Shown here one piece after another: positions 16,476 to 24,697 of a stretch of 64,000 bases of DNA. Within the stretch, counting starts at the first letter, position 1. Each line of letters starts with the position of its first letter. Source of the DNA: Prauserella aidingensis (lineage in GTDB: Bacteria; Actinomycetota; Actinomycetes; Mycobacteriales; Pseudonocardiaceae); the NCBI RefSeq assembly GCF_024171865.1, contig NZ_JAMTCN010000017.1, forward strand, positions 1 to 64,000, in the 5' to 3' direction. Position numbers and translations under genes: made by a program. Under the pieces are notes generated by a model. That model had not been told where the DNA came from, made no database searches, and saw nothing but the letters and a program-made list of their open reading frames with translations.

Positions 16476-16840
16476 CCGTCTCCCAGGTCCGCGAACAGCA
16501 CCGGCCGCACCTCCAACGCCAGGCCCGGAACGTTCGCGTCGGGGATGCGCTTCGCCAACTCCAACGCACGCGCCTCGTTCTCGACGTCCACCAGGTAGAA
16601 CCCGCCCAGGTACTCCTTGCTCTCGGCGAACGGGCCGTCGGTCACCTCCGGCCCGTCGGAGCCGCTGCGGACGACCCTGCTGCGGCTCGGGTCGGCGAGC
16701 GCCTGCGTCGCCACGAACTCGCCACTCTCCTTGATCTCGGACATGAACGCGCCGTGCCCCTCCCCGATCCGCTGTTGCTGCTCCTCGGTGAGGTTCTCCA
16801 TCACGGCCGGGTCGACCTGCATCATGATCACGTACTTCAC
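16472..16840 (-). CDS. DGPF/YCII-domain protein (ECF42 partner)
   Basis: A 122-residue YCII-related protein: VKYVIMMQVDPAVM at the start, the TDGPFAESKEYLGGFYLVDV signature (DGPF motif, about residues 70-90), and an ALELAKRIPDANV helix. YCII domains are small ferredoxin-like folds with a His/Asp pair; their biochemical role with ECF42 sigma factors is unknown. The start is GTG 16840 behind a GAGGAGG ribosome binding site. It is the first gene of a two-gene operon, and its stop overlaps the sigma-factor start. Confidence 0.88.
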   Translation of the reverse strand: MKYVIMMQVDPAVMENLTEEQQQRIGEGHGAFMSEIKESGEFVATQALADPSRSRVVRSGSDGPEVTDGPFAESKEYLGGFYLVDVENEARALELAKRIPDANVPGLALEVRPVLFADLGDG

Positions 16841-17054
16841 TGTGTCCTCCTCGGTTCGGGTGCCGCCGCCGCGGCGGCACACCTGGGGGTCGTCACCGGA
16901 CCGGCAGACGCGACACCGTGCGCGAGCGGATCCGCGGAGCATTCTCGTCGAAACGACGCGCGCCGGGATGTCGCGAACCGCCGATCGGTGACGACCACCC
17001 GGTGAGCGCCGCAGCCGCGCGCTCACCACGACGACCGACACCCGAGGAGACGAC

Positions 17055-17699
17055 ATGACACAGCGAGTCCGGGTCCACTGCATCACCGTCACCGCCGACG
17101 GCATCGGAGCGGGCGACGACCCGAGTGTCGACCGGCCTTTCGGCGACGTCGACCCCGGCGACCTGTTCGCCTGGGCGGGCGCGACGGCCAGTTGGGTCAA
17201 CCGCACCGAACCCGGCGGCCACCGAGGTCTCGACGACTGGCTCACCCGCGACTTCACCCGCGGCATCGGGGCCGAGATCATGGGCCGTGGCAAGTTCGGC
17301 CCGCAGACCGGCCCGTGGCCGGATCACGAGTGGCAGGGCTGGTGGGGCGACGAACCGCCGTTCCACACGCCGGTGTTCGTGCTCACCCACCATCCTCGCC
17401 CGACGCTGACGCTCGGCGAGACGACGTTCCATTTCCTCGACGCCACGCCGGAGCGCGCCGTGGAGCAGGCGAAGGCGGCCGCCGACGGCGGCGACGTGCG
17501 TATCGGCGGCGGCGTCGCCACCCTGCGTTCCTTCCTCGACGCGGATCTGATCGACGACATGCACATCGCCGTCACACCGGACGAACTCGGCACGGGCAAA
17601 CGGCTCTGGGAATCGCCCGACGAGCTGACCGACCGATTCCACCTGGAACGCGTGCCGAGCTCGAGCGGGATCGTGCACCACTTCTTCTGGCGACGCTGA
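17055..17699 (+). CDS. RibD C-terminal / dihydrofolate-reductase-like protein
   Basis: A 214-residue NADPH-dependent reductase of the RibD_C fold: VRVHCITVTADGIGAGDDPS at the N-terminus, IMGRGKFGPQTGPW (cofactor loop), PVFVLTHHPRPTL, GGGVATLRSFLDADLIDDMHIAVTP and a C-terminal FHLERVPSSSGIVHHFFW strand. This single-domain family (YyaP/YwjB type) is common in actinobacteria and the substrate is usually unknown. The start is ATG 17055 after GAGGAGACGAC. It is divergent from the YCII-ECF42 operon, with about 215 bp between them. Confidence 0.85.
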   Translation: MTQRVRVHCITVTADGIGAGDDPSVDRPFGDVDPGDLFAWAGATASWVNRTEPGGHRGLDDWLTRDFTRGIGAEIMGRGKFGPQTGPWPDHEWQGWWGDEPPFHTPVFVLTHHPRPTLTLGETTFHFLDATPERAVEQAKAAADGGDVRIGGGVATLRSFLDADLIDDMHIAVTPDELGTGKRLWESPDELTDRFHLERVPSSSGIVHHFFWRR

Positions 17700-17710
17700 C
17701 GCTGAAACGT

Positions 17711-17769
17711 CCGCGGCGGGCACGTCGGCGGACGCCCGGGGCCACGGCCCGGGGCGGTGCCCGCCGCGG
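17711..17769 (+). terminator. hairpin after the RibD-like gene
   Basis: CCGCGGCGGGCAC (17711-17723) pairs perfectly with GTGCCCGCCGCGG (17757-17769); an inner CCCGGG/CCCGGG pair lies between them. It separates the reductase from the fluoride-channel pair. Confidence 0.65.
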
Positions 17770-17811
17770 GGTTGCCGGAGTGCGGCGCGGGCGATCGGTG
17801 ATGATGGGCCC

Positions 17812-18216
17812 ATGACCGGGACCCACCGCTGGGACGTGCTGCTCGCCGTGGCCGCGGGCGGCGCGCTCGGCAGCCTCGCACGTTACGCGCTCGGCGCGGC
17901 CCTGCCGTCACCCGCGGGCGTCGCGACACTGCTCGGCAACGTCGCGGGCTGCCTCGCCCTCGGGGCGCTCATGGCCGTCCTGGCCCGGCAGGCGCCGCAG
18001 CCCCGGCTGCTGCGGCCGTTCCTGGGGGTCGGCGTGCTCGGCGGATTCACGACGTTCTCGACGTACGTGCTCGACGCACTCGCGACCGCCTACGACGGAC
18101 ATCTCGTCGCCGCGTTCGCGTACGCCGCCGGGTCGGTCCTGGCGTCGCTGCTCGCGGTCGTCGCGGGTGTCACCGGCGCCCGCAGGCTGCTCGACCGGCC
18201 GGGGCGCCCGGCATGA
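17812..18216 (+). CDS. crcB: fluoride ion channel FluC/CrcB, subunit 1
   Basis: A 134-residue, four-helix membrane protein that exports fluoride. Family motifs are present: GGALGSLARYALG (N-terminal GGxxGxxxRY) and VGVLGGFTTFSTYVLD (the FTTFSTY polar track), plus an Asn in LLGNVAGCLALG. Actinobacteria often carry two crcB copies that form an antiparallel heterodimer; here they overlap by 4 nt (ATGA). The start is ATG 17812. GATGAT lies 6 nt upstream and there is no Shine-Dalgarno sequence, so the mRNA may be leaderless. Confidence 0.93.
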   Translation: MTGTHRWDVLLAVAAGGALGSLARYALGAALPSPAGVATLLGNVAGCLALGALMAVLARQAPQPRLLRPFLGVGVLGGFTTFSTYVLDALATAYDGHLVAAFAYAAGSVLASLLAVVAGVTGARRLLDRPGRPA

Positions 18217-18590
18217 CGCCCGCGATGGTCATGCTCGGCGGAGCGGGCGGCGCACTCCTGCGGTACCTCATCGACCTACGGGTGCAGCGGGGCCGCACCA
18301 CCGCGTTCCCGTGGGGCACGCTCGCGGTGAACGTGCTCGGGTCGGCGCTGCTCGGGCTGCTCACCTCGTGGGTGCTGGCCGCGGGCACGGCAGGTGGCGC
18401 GGTGTTCGCGCTGGCGGGCGTCGGACTGTGCGGCTCGTTGACGACGTTCTCGACGTTCGGCTACGACACCGTGCAGCTGATCACCCAGCGACGGCACCGG
18501 CACGCGGCCGCCAACGTCGTGGTGACCGTCCTCGCCGGGCTCGCCGCCGCGCTCGCCGGCCTGCTCGCCGGCGGCGCCCTGTGGGGCTGA
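18213..18590 (+). CDS. crcB: fluoride ion channel FluC/CrcB, subunit 2
   Basis: A 125-residue CrcB paralogue: GGAGGALLRYLIDLRVQ, FPWGTLAVNVLGSALLG and GLCGSLTTFSTFGYDTVQL, with four helices. It starts at ATG 18213 inside the stop region of the first copy, so both are made from one mRNA. The two proteins differ mostly in the loops, in keeping with a dual-topology pair that evolved fixed opposite orientations. Confidence 0.93.
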   Translation: MTPAMVMLGGAGGALLRYLIDLRVQRGRTTAFPWGTLAVNVLGSALLGLLTSWVLAAGTAGGAVFALAGVGLCGSLTTFSTFGYDTVQLITQRRHRHAAANVVVTVLAGLAAALAGLLAGGALWG

Positions 18591-18618
18591 CCCAGGCGAA
18601 CCCGGCCGGTCGTGCGCC

Positions 18619-19572
18619 TCACGCTGGTGCGAGCGCCCGCACCAGCGCCGCCGGATCGCCGCCCGTGGTCAGCGGCATCAGCACCGGTGTCGTCACCCCG
18701 GCCTCCACGTAGGCGCGCACCCCCTCGCGGCACGCCTCCGGTCCACCGTGGACGACCAGCTCGTCCACCACGTCGTCCGGCACCGACTCCACGGCGCGTT
18801 TCCGGTCACCCGCCGCCCACGCCTCCTGCATCGCGGCGAGCCGTTCGCCGCGCCCGAGCCAGTCGTGGAACGCGCGGTAGACCGGCACCGTCAGGTAGGC
18901 GCAGATGTGCCTGCGGGCCAAGGCCCGCGCCTCGTCGGCGTCCTCGGTCGGGCAGACGAAGATGCGCGCCACCAGCTCGGAGTCGGCACCGAGTTCACCG
19001 CGCACCGCGGGCACGTCGGAGGCCGCGAGCCAGTTCGTGATCGCACCGGCCGATTCGCGGCCCGCCATCCGGAGCATGCCCGGCCGCAGCGCGGCGACCA
19101 TCACCGGCGGCGGCGTCTCGGGTGGGCGGCCGAGGCGGAACCCGCGGACCGTGAACGTCGGGTACTCCTCGGTGACCTTCTCCCCCGCCAGTGCCGCCCG
19201 CAGGAACCGCACCGTGTCGCGGGTCCGCGCGTACGGCTCGGCGAACTCGGCCGCGTTCCAGTTCTCCACGATCACCTGCGACGAGGTGCCCACGCCGAGG
19301 ACGAACCGGCCCGGCGCGCAGTCGGCGGCGCTCGCCGCGCTCATCGCCAGCAGGCCGGGGCCACGGGTGTAGACCGGTGCGATCGCGGTGCCGAGCCGCA
19401 GTTCGGGAGCCCACTGCGAGGCCAGCACCAGCGGCGTGAACGCGTCCGCGCCGCTTGCCTCCGCCGACCACAGGTCCGTGTAGCCGAGATCCGGCAGCTG
19501 CGCGACGAGCTCGCGATGCTCCGGCAGCGACAGCCCGTCGAGCGGAACGGTCAGGCCCCACCGTCCCGTCAT
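18619..19572 (-). CDS. LLM-class F420-dependent oxidoreductase
   Basis: A 317-residue luciferase-like monooxygenase-fold protein: WGLTVPLDGLSLPEHRELVAQL, YTDLWSAEASGADAFTPLVLA, GPGLLAMSAASAADCAPGRFVLGVG and the TFTVRGFRLGRPPE loop. This is the pattern of actinobacterial F420-dependent enzymes, which use coenzyme F420 rather than FMN; the substrate is unknown. ATG 19572 overlaps the stop of the S9 peptidase gene (ATGA), so the two form a coupled operon with the peptidase first. Confidence 0.85.
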   Translation of the reverse strand: MTGRWGLTVPLDGLSLPEHRELVAQLPDLGYTDLWSAEASGADAFTPLVLASQWAPELRLGTAIAPVYTRGPGLLAMSAASAADCAPGRFVLGVGTSSQVIVENWNAAEFAEPYARTRDTVRFLRAALAGEKVTEEYPTFTVRGFRLGRPPETPPPVMVAALRPGMLRMAGRESAGAITNWLAASDVPAVRGELGADSELVARIFVCPTEDADEARALARRHICAYLTVPVYRAFHDWLGRGERLAAMQEAWAAGDRKRAVESVPDDVVDELVVHGGPEACREGVRAYVEAGVTTPVLMPLTTGGDPAALVRALAPA

Positions 19573-21665
19573 GCGCCCACCTCCACGCCGAGTTGCTCCT
19601 TGAGCCACCGCACCTGCGTGAGCATCAGGTTCTCCGCGACCTCCTCGGCCTGCGGGGTCATGTGCGTCGCCCCGGCCAGCGGCAGGAACGTGTGCGCGCG
19701 GCCCGCGGCGAGCAGCTCCGACGAGAGCCGCAGCGCGTGGGCGACGAACACGTTGTCGTCGGCGAGCCCGTGCACGATCAGCAACGACCGCTCCAGTTTC
19801 GGCGCGTCGGTGATCAGGGAGTTGCGCTCGTACACCTCGGGCGCCTCGTCGGGATGGCCGAGGTAGCGCTCGGTGTAATGCGTGTCGTACAGGCTCCAAT
19901 CGGTCACCGGGGCGCCCGCGACCCCCGCGGTGAACACGTCCGGTCTGCGCAGCACCGCCGCGGCCGCGAGGTAGCCGCCGAACGACCACCCGCGGACGGC
20001 GACCCGGTCGAGGTCGAGGTCGCCGAACCGCTCGGCCGCGGCGTGCAGCGCGTCGACCTGATCGGCCAGCGCGACGTCGCCGAGGTCGCCCGCCATCGCC
20101 CGTTCCCACGCGGGCCCGCGACCGGGCGAGCCGCGGCCGTCGACGACGAGCACCGCGAAGCCCTGGTCGGCCAGCCACTGCGGGGTGAGCATCGCGTTCC
20201 GGCTGCGCAGCACCCGCTGGGCGTGCGGCCCGCCGTAGGGGTCGAGCAGCACGGGCAACGTCCCGTCGCCCGGTGCGTGTCCGGTCGGCAGCACCAGCGC
20301 GGCGCGCAACGCCCGCTCGCCCAGTTCGAGCCAGTGCACGTTCGGCTCGATCCCCGGATCCGCCGCGACGGAGGCGATGCCGGCCACACGCTCGCCGCCG
20401 CGCAGTACCGACACGCCGATGCCCGCGTAGTCGGGGCTCCACGACGCCAGCACCGCCGCATCGACCGTGCCAGCTCCGTTGTGGACACCCATGCCCTCCG
20501 ACAACCGCCGCACCGTGCCGCTGTCGGTGCGGTAGACGTGGATCTGGGTCGGGTCGTCGCCGGAGGCGCTGAACAGCACCTCGTCGCCGACGTCGAGGAC
20601 GGAGCGCACCTGCAGGTCGGTGCCGGTGACCGCGGTGCCGTCGACGAACAGGCGATACGCCCCGTCGGCCACGCCGACGCGGACGAGCCGCCCGTCGGGG
20701 GTCCACGCGGGCACGCCGGTGACGATCTCGACCCAGTCGGGGTCCTGCTCGGTGTGCAGCACCCGCGTCGAGCCGTCGGTGACGTCGAGGGCGCGCACCT
20801 CGAGGGTCTTCTGGTCGCGAGACTGCACAGTCAGCAGCGGCGGCCCGCCCGCCGACCAGTGCACCGCGACGAGGTACTCCCACTCGCCCGCCGGAACGTC
20901 CACCCGCTCACCGTCGAGCGTGACGACCGCCGCCGACACGGCGACGTTCGTGGTGCCCGCCGCGGGATAGGCGACCGTGTTCACCGGCGACGCAGGGTTC
21001 GCCGGATCGGCGATGTGCCAGCGCGGCACCTCCGAGCGGTCGGTGCGCGCAGCGAGCAGGCTACGCCCGTCGGGCGACCACCAGTAGCCGCGTACGCGCC
21101 GCATCTCCTCCGCGGCGATGAACTCGGCCAGCCCCCAACCGACGTCCTCGCCCTCGGTGGGCTCCGGCCCCGCCACGACCCGGTCGTCACCGGTCGCCAG
21201 CTCCACGACGTGCACTCGCCGGTCCGCCACGTACGCCACGTGCGTGCCCTGCGGATTCGGCCGCGGATCGATCACCGCGGCGTCGACGAGCATCCGCACC
21301 GCGCCGGTGGTCAGGTCGGCGGTGTAGAGCCTGCCGGACAGCGAGAACGCGGCGACCGAGCACGCCGCGTCGGTCGCGAACCCGACCACTCCCCCGGACA
21401 TCTCCCGGGTGCGTTCGCGCCGGGCACGTTCCTCGGCGGGCAGGTCCTCCTCGCCGGGCAACAGCTCGGCCGCGTCGACCAGTTTCGACTCCTCGCCCGT
21501 CGTCACGTCCAGCTGCCACAGGCTGTTGCGCCGGTCGACCCCGGACTCGGAGCGGAGGAACAGCACGCGCCCGCCGTCGGGCGTGACCTGGAACTGCCGG
21601 GGCGTGCCGAGCGTGAACCGTTGCGTGCGCGCCTGGGCGCGGAGGAAGGAGAGATCGTCTGTCAC
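19569..21665 (-). CDS. S9-family (prolyl oligopeptidase / DPP-IV-like) peptidase
   Basis: A 698-residue serine peptidase. The N-terminal two thirds form a DPPIV-type beta-propeller (ELGERALRAAL and repeated WSPDGR/TPDGR blades). The C-terminal alpha/beta-hydrolase domain has GRGSPGRGPAWERAM, the nucleophile elbow RGWSFGGYLAA (Ser about residue 560), VHGLADDNV (Asp) and GATHMTPQ (His). It has no signal peptide, so it is probably a cytoplasmic dipeptidyl- or oligopeptidase. The start is GTG 21665. It heads an operon with the LLM oxidoreductase and is divergent from rocD. Confidence 0.9.
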   Translation of the reverse strand: MTDDLSFLRAQARTQRFTLGTPRQFQVTPDGGRVLFLRSESGVDRRNSLWQLDVTTGEESKLVDAAELLPGEEDLPAEERARRERTREMSGGVVGFATDAACSVAAFSLSGRLYTADLTTGAVRMLVDAAVIDPRPNPQGTHVAYVADRRVHVVELATGDDRVVAGPEPTEGEDVGWGLAEFIAAEEMRRVRGYWWSPDGRSLLAARTDRSEVPRWHIADPANPASPVNTVAYPAAGTTNVAVSAAVVTLDGERVDVPAGEWEYLVAVHWSAGGPPLLTVQSRDQKTLEVRALDVTDGSTRVLHTEQDPDWVEIVTGVPAWTPDGRLVRVGVADGAYRLFVDGTAVTGTDLQVRSVLDVGDEVLFSASGDDPTQIHVYRTDSGTVRRLSEGMGVHNGAGTVDAAVLASWSPDYAGIGVSVLRGGERVAGIASVAADPGIEPNVHWLELGERALRAALVLPTGHAPGDGTLPVLLDPYGGPHAQRVLRSRNAMLTPQWLADQGFAVLVVDGRGSPGRGPAWERAMAGDLGDVALADQVDALHAAAERFGDLDLDRVAVRGWSFGGYLAAAAVLRRPDVFTAGVAGAPVTDWSLYDTHYTERYLGHPDEAPEVYERNSLITDAPKLERSLLIVHGLADDNVFVAHALRLSSELLAAGRAHTFLPLAGATHMTPQAEEVAENLMLTQVRWLKEQLGVEVGA

Positions 21666-21913
21666 GGAACGACACTCTGGCAGACCCCGCCGTCGCCCGG
21701 CCACGCCGCGCCCGGTGCGCGTGGCACGCGCGCGAGGCGTCCGGCCGCACCGCCGGGAGCGTGGCCGGCCACACCCGCACCGCCGTGGCGCCCGCCCGCC
21801 GGCTCACGGTCCGACGTTGGCGCACAACGAATCACCGTTCGGACGCCGCGAGCACGCAATGATCCTCGCTCCTGCGCAACGCATTCCGGCTGATCTCGAC
21901 ACCTGATCGGCCC

Positions 21914-21919
21914 TAATCT
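21914..21919 (+). promoter_or_regulatory. rocD -10 element (leaderless)
   Basis: TAATCT, then 6 nt, then ATG 21926, with no ribosome binding site. Confidence 0.55.
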
Positions 21920-21925
21920 GAACGC

Positions 21926-23182
21926 ATGACGACGTTCGCCGACCGCACCGCCGCCACGTCCAGCCCGTCGCCCGCCGCTCCGGCGGCCACGGCCGACTTC
22001 ATCGCACTCGACGAGCAGTGGAGCACGCACAACTACCACCCGCTGCCGGTGGTGATCGCAGGCGGCGAGGGCGCCACCGTGACCGACGTCGAGGGAACGA
22101 CGTACCTGGACTTCCTGTCCGGCTACTCCGCGCTGAACTTCGGCCACCGGCACCCCGACCTGATCGCGGCGGCGACCGAGCAGCTGGAGCGGGTCACCCT
22201 GACGTCCCGCGCGTTCCACCACGACCGGTTCGGGCTGTTCTGCCGCGAGCTGGCGGAGCTGACCGGCACCGAGATGGTGCTGCCGATGAACTCCGGCGCC
22301 GAGGCCGTCGAGTCCGCGATCAAGGTCGCGCGCAAGTGGGCCCACCGGGTCAAGGGTGTGCCCGACGGGCAGGCGCGCATCGTCGTCGCCTCCGACAACT
22401 TCCACGGCCGCACCACGACGATCGTGTCGTTCTCCACCGACGAGGACGCCCGCGCCGACTTCGGCCCGTTCACCCCGGGATTCGACGTCGTGCCCTACGG
22501 CGACGCCGACGCGCTCGCCGCGGCGATCACCGACCACACCGCGGCCGTGCTGGTCGAACCCGTCCAGGGTGAGGCCGGCGTCGTCGTACCGCCCGCCGGG
22601 TACCTGCCCGAGGTGCGCAGGCTGTGCGACGAGGCGGGCGCGCTGCTGATCGCCGACGAGATCCAGTCGGGCCTGTGCCGCACCGGCACGGTCCTCGCGC
22701 TCGAACACGAGGGCGTACGAGCGGATCTGTACACGCTCGGCAAGGCCCTCGGCGGCGGCATCGTGCCGGTGTCGGCCGTCGTCGGCCGCCGCGACGTGCT
22801 CGGCGTGCTGCAACCCGGCGAACACGGCTCGACGTTCGGCGGCAACCCGCTCGCCTGCGCCGTCGGCCGCGCCGTGGTGCGGCTGCTGTCGACCGGCGAG
22901 TTCGCCCGGCGCGCCACCACACTGGGCGAACACCTGCACACGCGCCTGGCCGGACTCGTCGGCCACGGCGTCAGCGCGGTCCGGGGCCGTGGCCTGTGGG
23001 CGGGTGTCGACATCGCCCCCGGCGGGCCGACGGGCCGCCAGGCCTCCGAGGAGCTCCGCGCACGCGGCGTGCTCTGCAAGGAGACCCACGGCTCCACCCT
23101 GCGGATCGCGCCGCCGTTGGTGATCACCGAGGCCGAGCTCGACCGTGGGATCGACGCGATCGAAGCGGTCGTCGGAGCGTAG
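21926..23182 (+). CDS. rocD: ornithine aminotransferase
   Basis: A 418-residue PLP enzyme that converts ornithine and 2-oxoglutarate to glutamate-5-semialdehyde and glutamate in arginine/ornithine catabolism. It shows WSTHNYHPLPVVI at the N-terminus, GAEAVESAIKVARKWA, the ornithine-aminotransferase signature SDNFHGRTTTIVSFSTD, the PLP-binding ADEIQSGLCRTG (Asp) and YTLGKALGGGIVPVSAV with the Schiff-base Lys. The length is normal. A Lrp/AsnC regulator often adjoins rocD but is not present here. A perfect hairpin follows the gene. Confidence 0.93.
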   Translation: MTTFADRTAATSSPSPAAPAATADFIALDEQWSTHNYHPLPVVIAGGEGATVTDVEGTTYLDFLSGYSALNFGHRHPDLIAAATEQLERVTLTSRAFHHDRFGLFCRELAELTGTEMVLPMNSGAEAVESAIKVARKWAHRVKGVPDGQARIVVASDNFHGRTTTIVSFSTDEDARADFGPFTPGFDVVPYGDADALAAAITDHTAAVLVEPVQGEAGVVVPPAGYLPEVRRLCDEAGALLIADEIQSGLCRTGTVLALEHEGVRADLYTLGKALGGGIVPVSAVVGRRDVLGVLQPGEHGSTFGGNPLACAVGRAVVRLLSTGEFARRATTLGEHLHTRLAGLVGHGVSAVRGRGLWAGVDIAPGGPTGRQASEELRARGVLCKETHGSTLRIAPPLVITEAELDRGIDAIEAVVGA

Positions 23183-23210
23183 GCCCCTGCACGAGAGGGC
23201 AGCGGCGGAC

Positions 23211-23246
23211 GTGTCCGTGCGGATCACCGGAACACCGCACGGACAC
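23211..23246 (+). terminator. rocD terminator
   Basis: GTGTCCGTGCGG (23211-23222) pairs perfectly with CCGCACGGACAC (23235-23246) around a 12-nt loop. Confidence 0.7.
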
Positions 23247-23272
23247 CGCGGGCCGCCGGGCAGAATGGGCAC

Positions 23273-24640
23273 ATGATCGATCTGCGCACGCCGGTGAGCA
23301 CCGAGGACGTCGTCGCCCGCGGAAAGGCGATGCGGGACGCCACCCCACCCACGTCCCACGACCACGACGCGACGAGCCCGCAGCGACCCGACGTGCTCGC
23401 CTACATCGAGGCGAGCAACGCCGGGCGCCTGCCGCACCTGCTGCCGTTGCGGCACGGCCGGATGGCCGCGTCGCCGTTCGCGTTCTACCGCGGCGCCGCC
23501 GGGCTGATGGCCGCCGACCTCGCGGGCACGCCGTCCAGCGGTATGCACGCCCAGCTGTGCGGGGACGCCCACGCGGCGAACTTCGGGCTCTTCGGCACGC
23601 CCGAGGGCGAGATCGTCATGGACATCAACGATTTCGACGAGACCGTGCCGGGCCCGTGGGAGTGGGACCTCAAACGGCTCGCGACGAGCCTCGTGCTCGC
23701 GGGCCGCGAAGGCGACGTGTCGGAGAAGAAGTGCCGCAAGGCGGCCGAGGACGTCGTCAAGTCCTACCGCCGCACGGTGCGCGAGCTCGCCGAGGTGCCG
23801 TTCCTCCGGTCGTGGAACGCGCTGCCGGACTCCTCGGTGGTGGAGAAGGCGAAGGCCGACGAACTGATCGACGACTTCGAGAAGGCCGCGGCGAAGGCGC
23901 GGAAGAACACGAGCGCCAAGATCGCGGCGAAGCGCACCGAGGAGTACTCCCACGCCTCCGGCGACAGCGCGTGGCGCTTCACCGAGGAACCGCCGAAGCG
24001 CACCCGTGTCGACGAGGCCACGGCCGACGCCGTGATCGCTGGGCTGGAGTCCTACGTGGACACGCTCAGGGAGTCGCGCCGCAACCTCATCACGCGCTAC
24101 TCGGTGTCCGATGTGGCCTTCCGCGTCGTCGGCACCGGCAGCGTGGGCCGCCGCGGCTACATCGCGCTGCTGCGCGGCAACGGCGACGAGGCTCTCGTGC
24201 TGCAGCTGAAAGAGGCGTGCCCGTCCGCGTTGGCCGACGTCCTCGATCCCGAACCGTGGGACCACGAGGGACACCGCATCGTCCACGGCGCGCGACTGGT
24301 GCAGGCCGAGACCGACATCCTGCTCGGCTGGACGACGATCGAGGGCAGGCCGTACATCGTCCGCCAGTTCCGCAACATGAAGGGCGACATCGACCCGACC
24401 GGCCTCGACGGCGGACACCTCGACGACTACGGCAGGCTCGCGGGCGCCCTGCTCGCCCGCGCCCACACGCGCTCGCTCGACCCGCGCCTGTTGGCGGGGT
24501 ACTTCGCCGAGGACAGCGACATGGACGAGGCCGTCGGCCGCTACGCGGTGCGCTACGCCGACCGGACCGAGGCCGACCACGCCGAACTGGTCGCCGCGAT
24601 CAAGGCGGGCAAGCTCGAGGCCGAGTTCGAGGAGGACTGA
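23273..24640 (+). CDS. DUF2252 family protein
   Basis: A 455-residue cytoplasmic protein of the DUF2252 family, distantly related to protein-kinase-like/aminoglycoside-phosphotransferase folds. Landmarks are LLPLRHGRMAASPFAFYRGAA, CGDAHAANFGLFGTPEG (kinase-like HGDxHxxN loop), DINDFDET (metal-binding DxND) and FRVVGTGSVGRRGY (Gly-rich loop), with VRQFRNMKGDID near the C-terminus. The domain order differs from classical kinases. Family members have no established substrate. The start is ATG 23273. It is monocistronic and converges on gabD through a 15-bp hairpin. Confidence 0.85.
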   Translation: MIDLRTPVSTEDVVARGKAMRDATPPTSHDHDATSPQRPDVLAYIEASNAGRLPHLLPLRHGRMAASPFAFYRGAAGLMAADLAGTPSSGMHAQLCGDAHAANFGLFGTPEGEIVMDINDFDETVPGPWEWDLKRLATSLVLAGREGDVSEKKCRKAAEDVVKSYRRTVRELAEVPFLRSWNALPDSSVVEKAKADELIDDFEKAAAKARKNTSAKIAAKRTEEYSHASGDSAWRFTEEPPKRTRVDEATADAVIAGLESYVDTLRESRRNLITRYSVSDVAFRVVGTGSVGRRGYIALLRGNGDEALVLQLKEACPSALADVLDPEPWDHEGHRIVHGARLVQAETDILLGWTTIEGRPYIVRQFRNMKGDIDPTGLDGGHLDDYGRLAGALLARAHTRSLDPRLLAGYFAEDSDMDEAVGRYAVRYADRTEADHAELVAAIKAGKLEAEFEED

Positions 24641-24641
24641 T

Positions 24642-24691
24642 CCGGCCGGTCCGGGCGCGGCGACGGGTGTCACCGTGCCCGGACCGGCCGG
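24642..24691. terminator. bidirectional hairpin, DUF2252 / gabD
   Basis: CCGGCCGGTCCGGGC (24642-24656) is perfectly complementary to GCCCGGACCGGCCGG (24677-24691). Confidence 0.75.
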
Positions 24692-24697
24692 GGCGAC

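Noticed and set aside
17700-17811. Possible fluoride (crcB) riboswitch before the fluoride channels
   Set aside because: GATCGGTGATGATGG superficially resembles part of the motif, but the pseudoknot pairing and the conserved core are missing.
21662-24673. A 1003-codon open frame on the minus strand opposite rocD and the DUF2252 gene
   Set aside because: It is an antisense shadow of two well-supported genes in very GC-rich DNA; its translation is Arg/Gly/Val/His-rich without domains.
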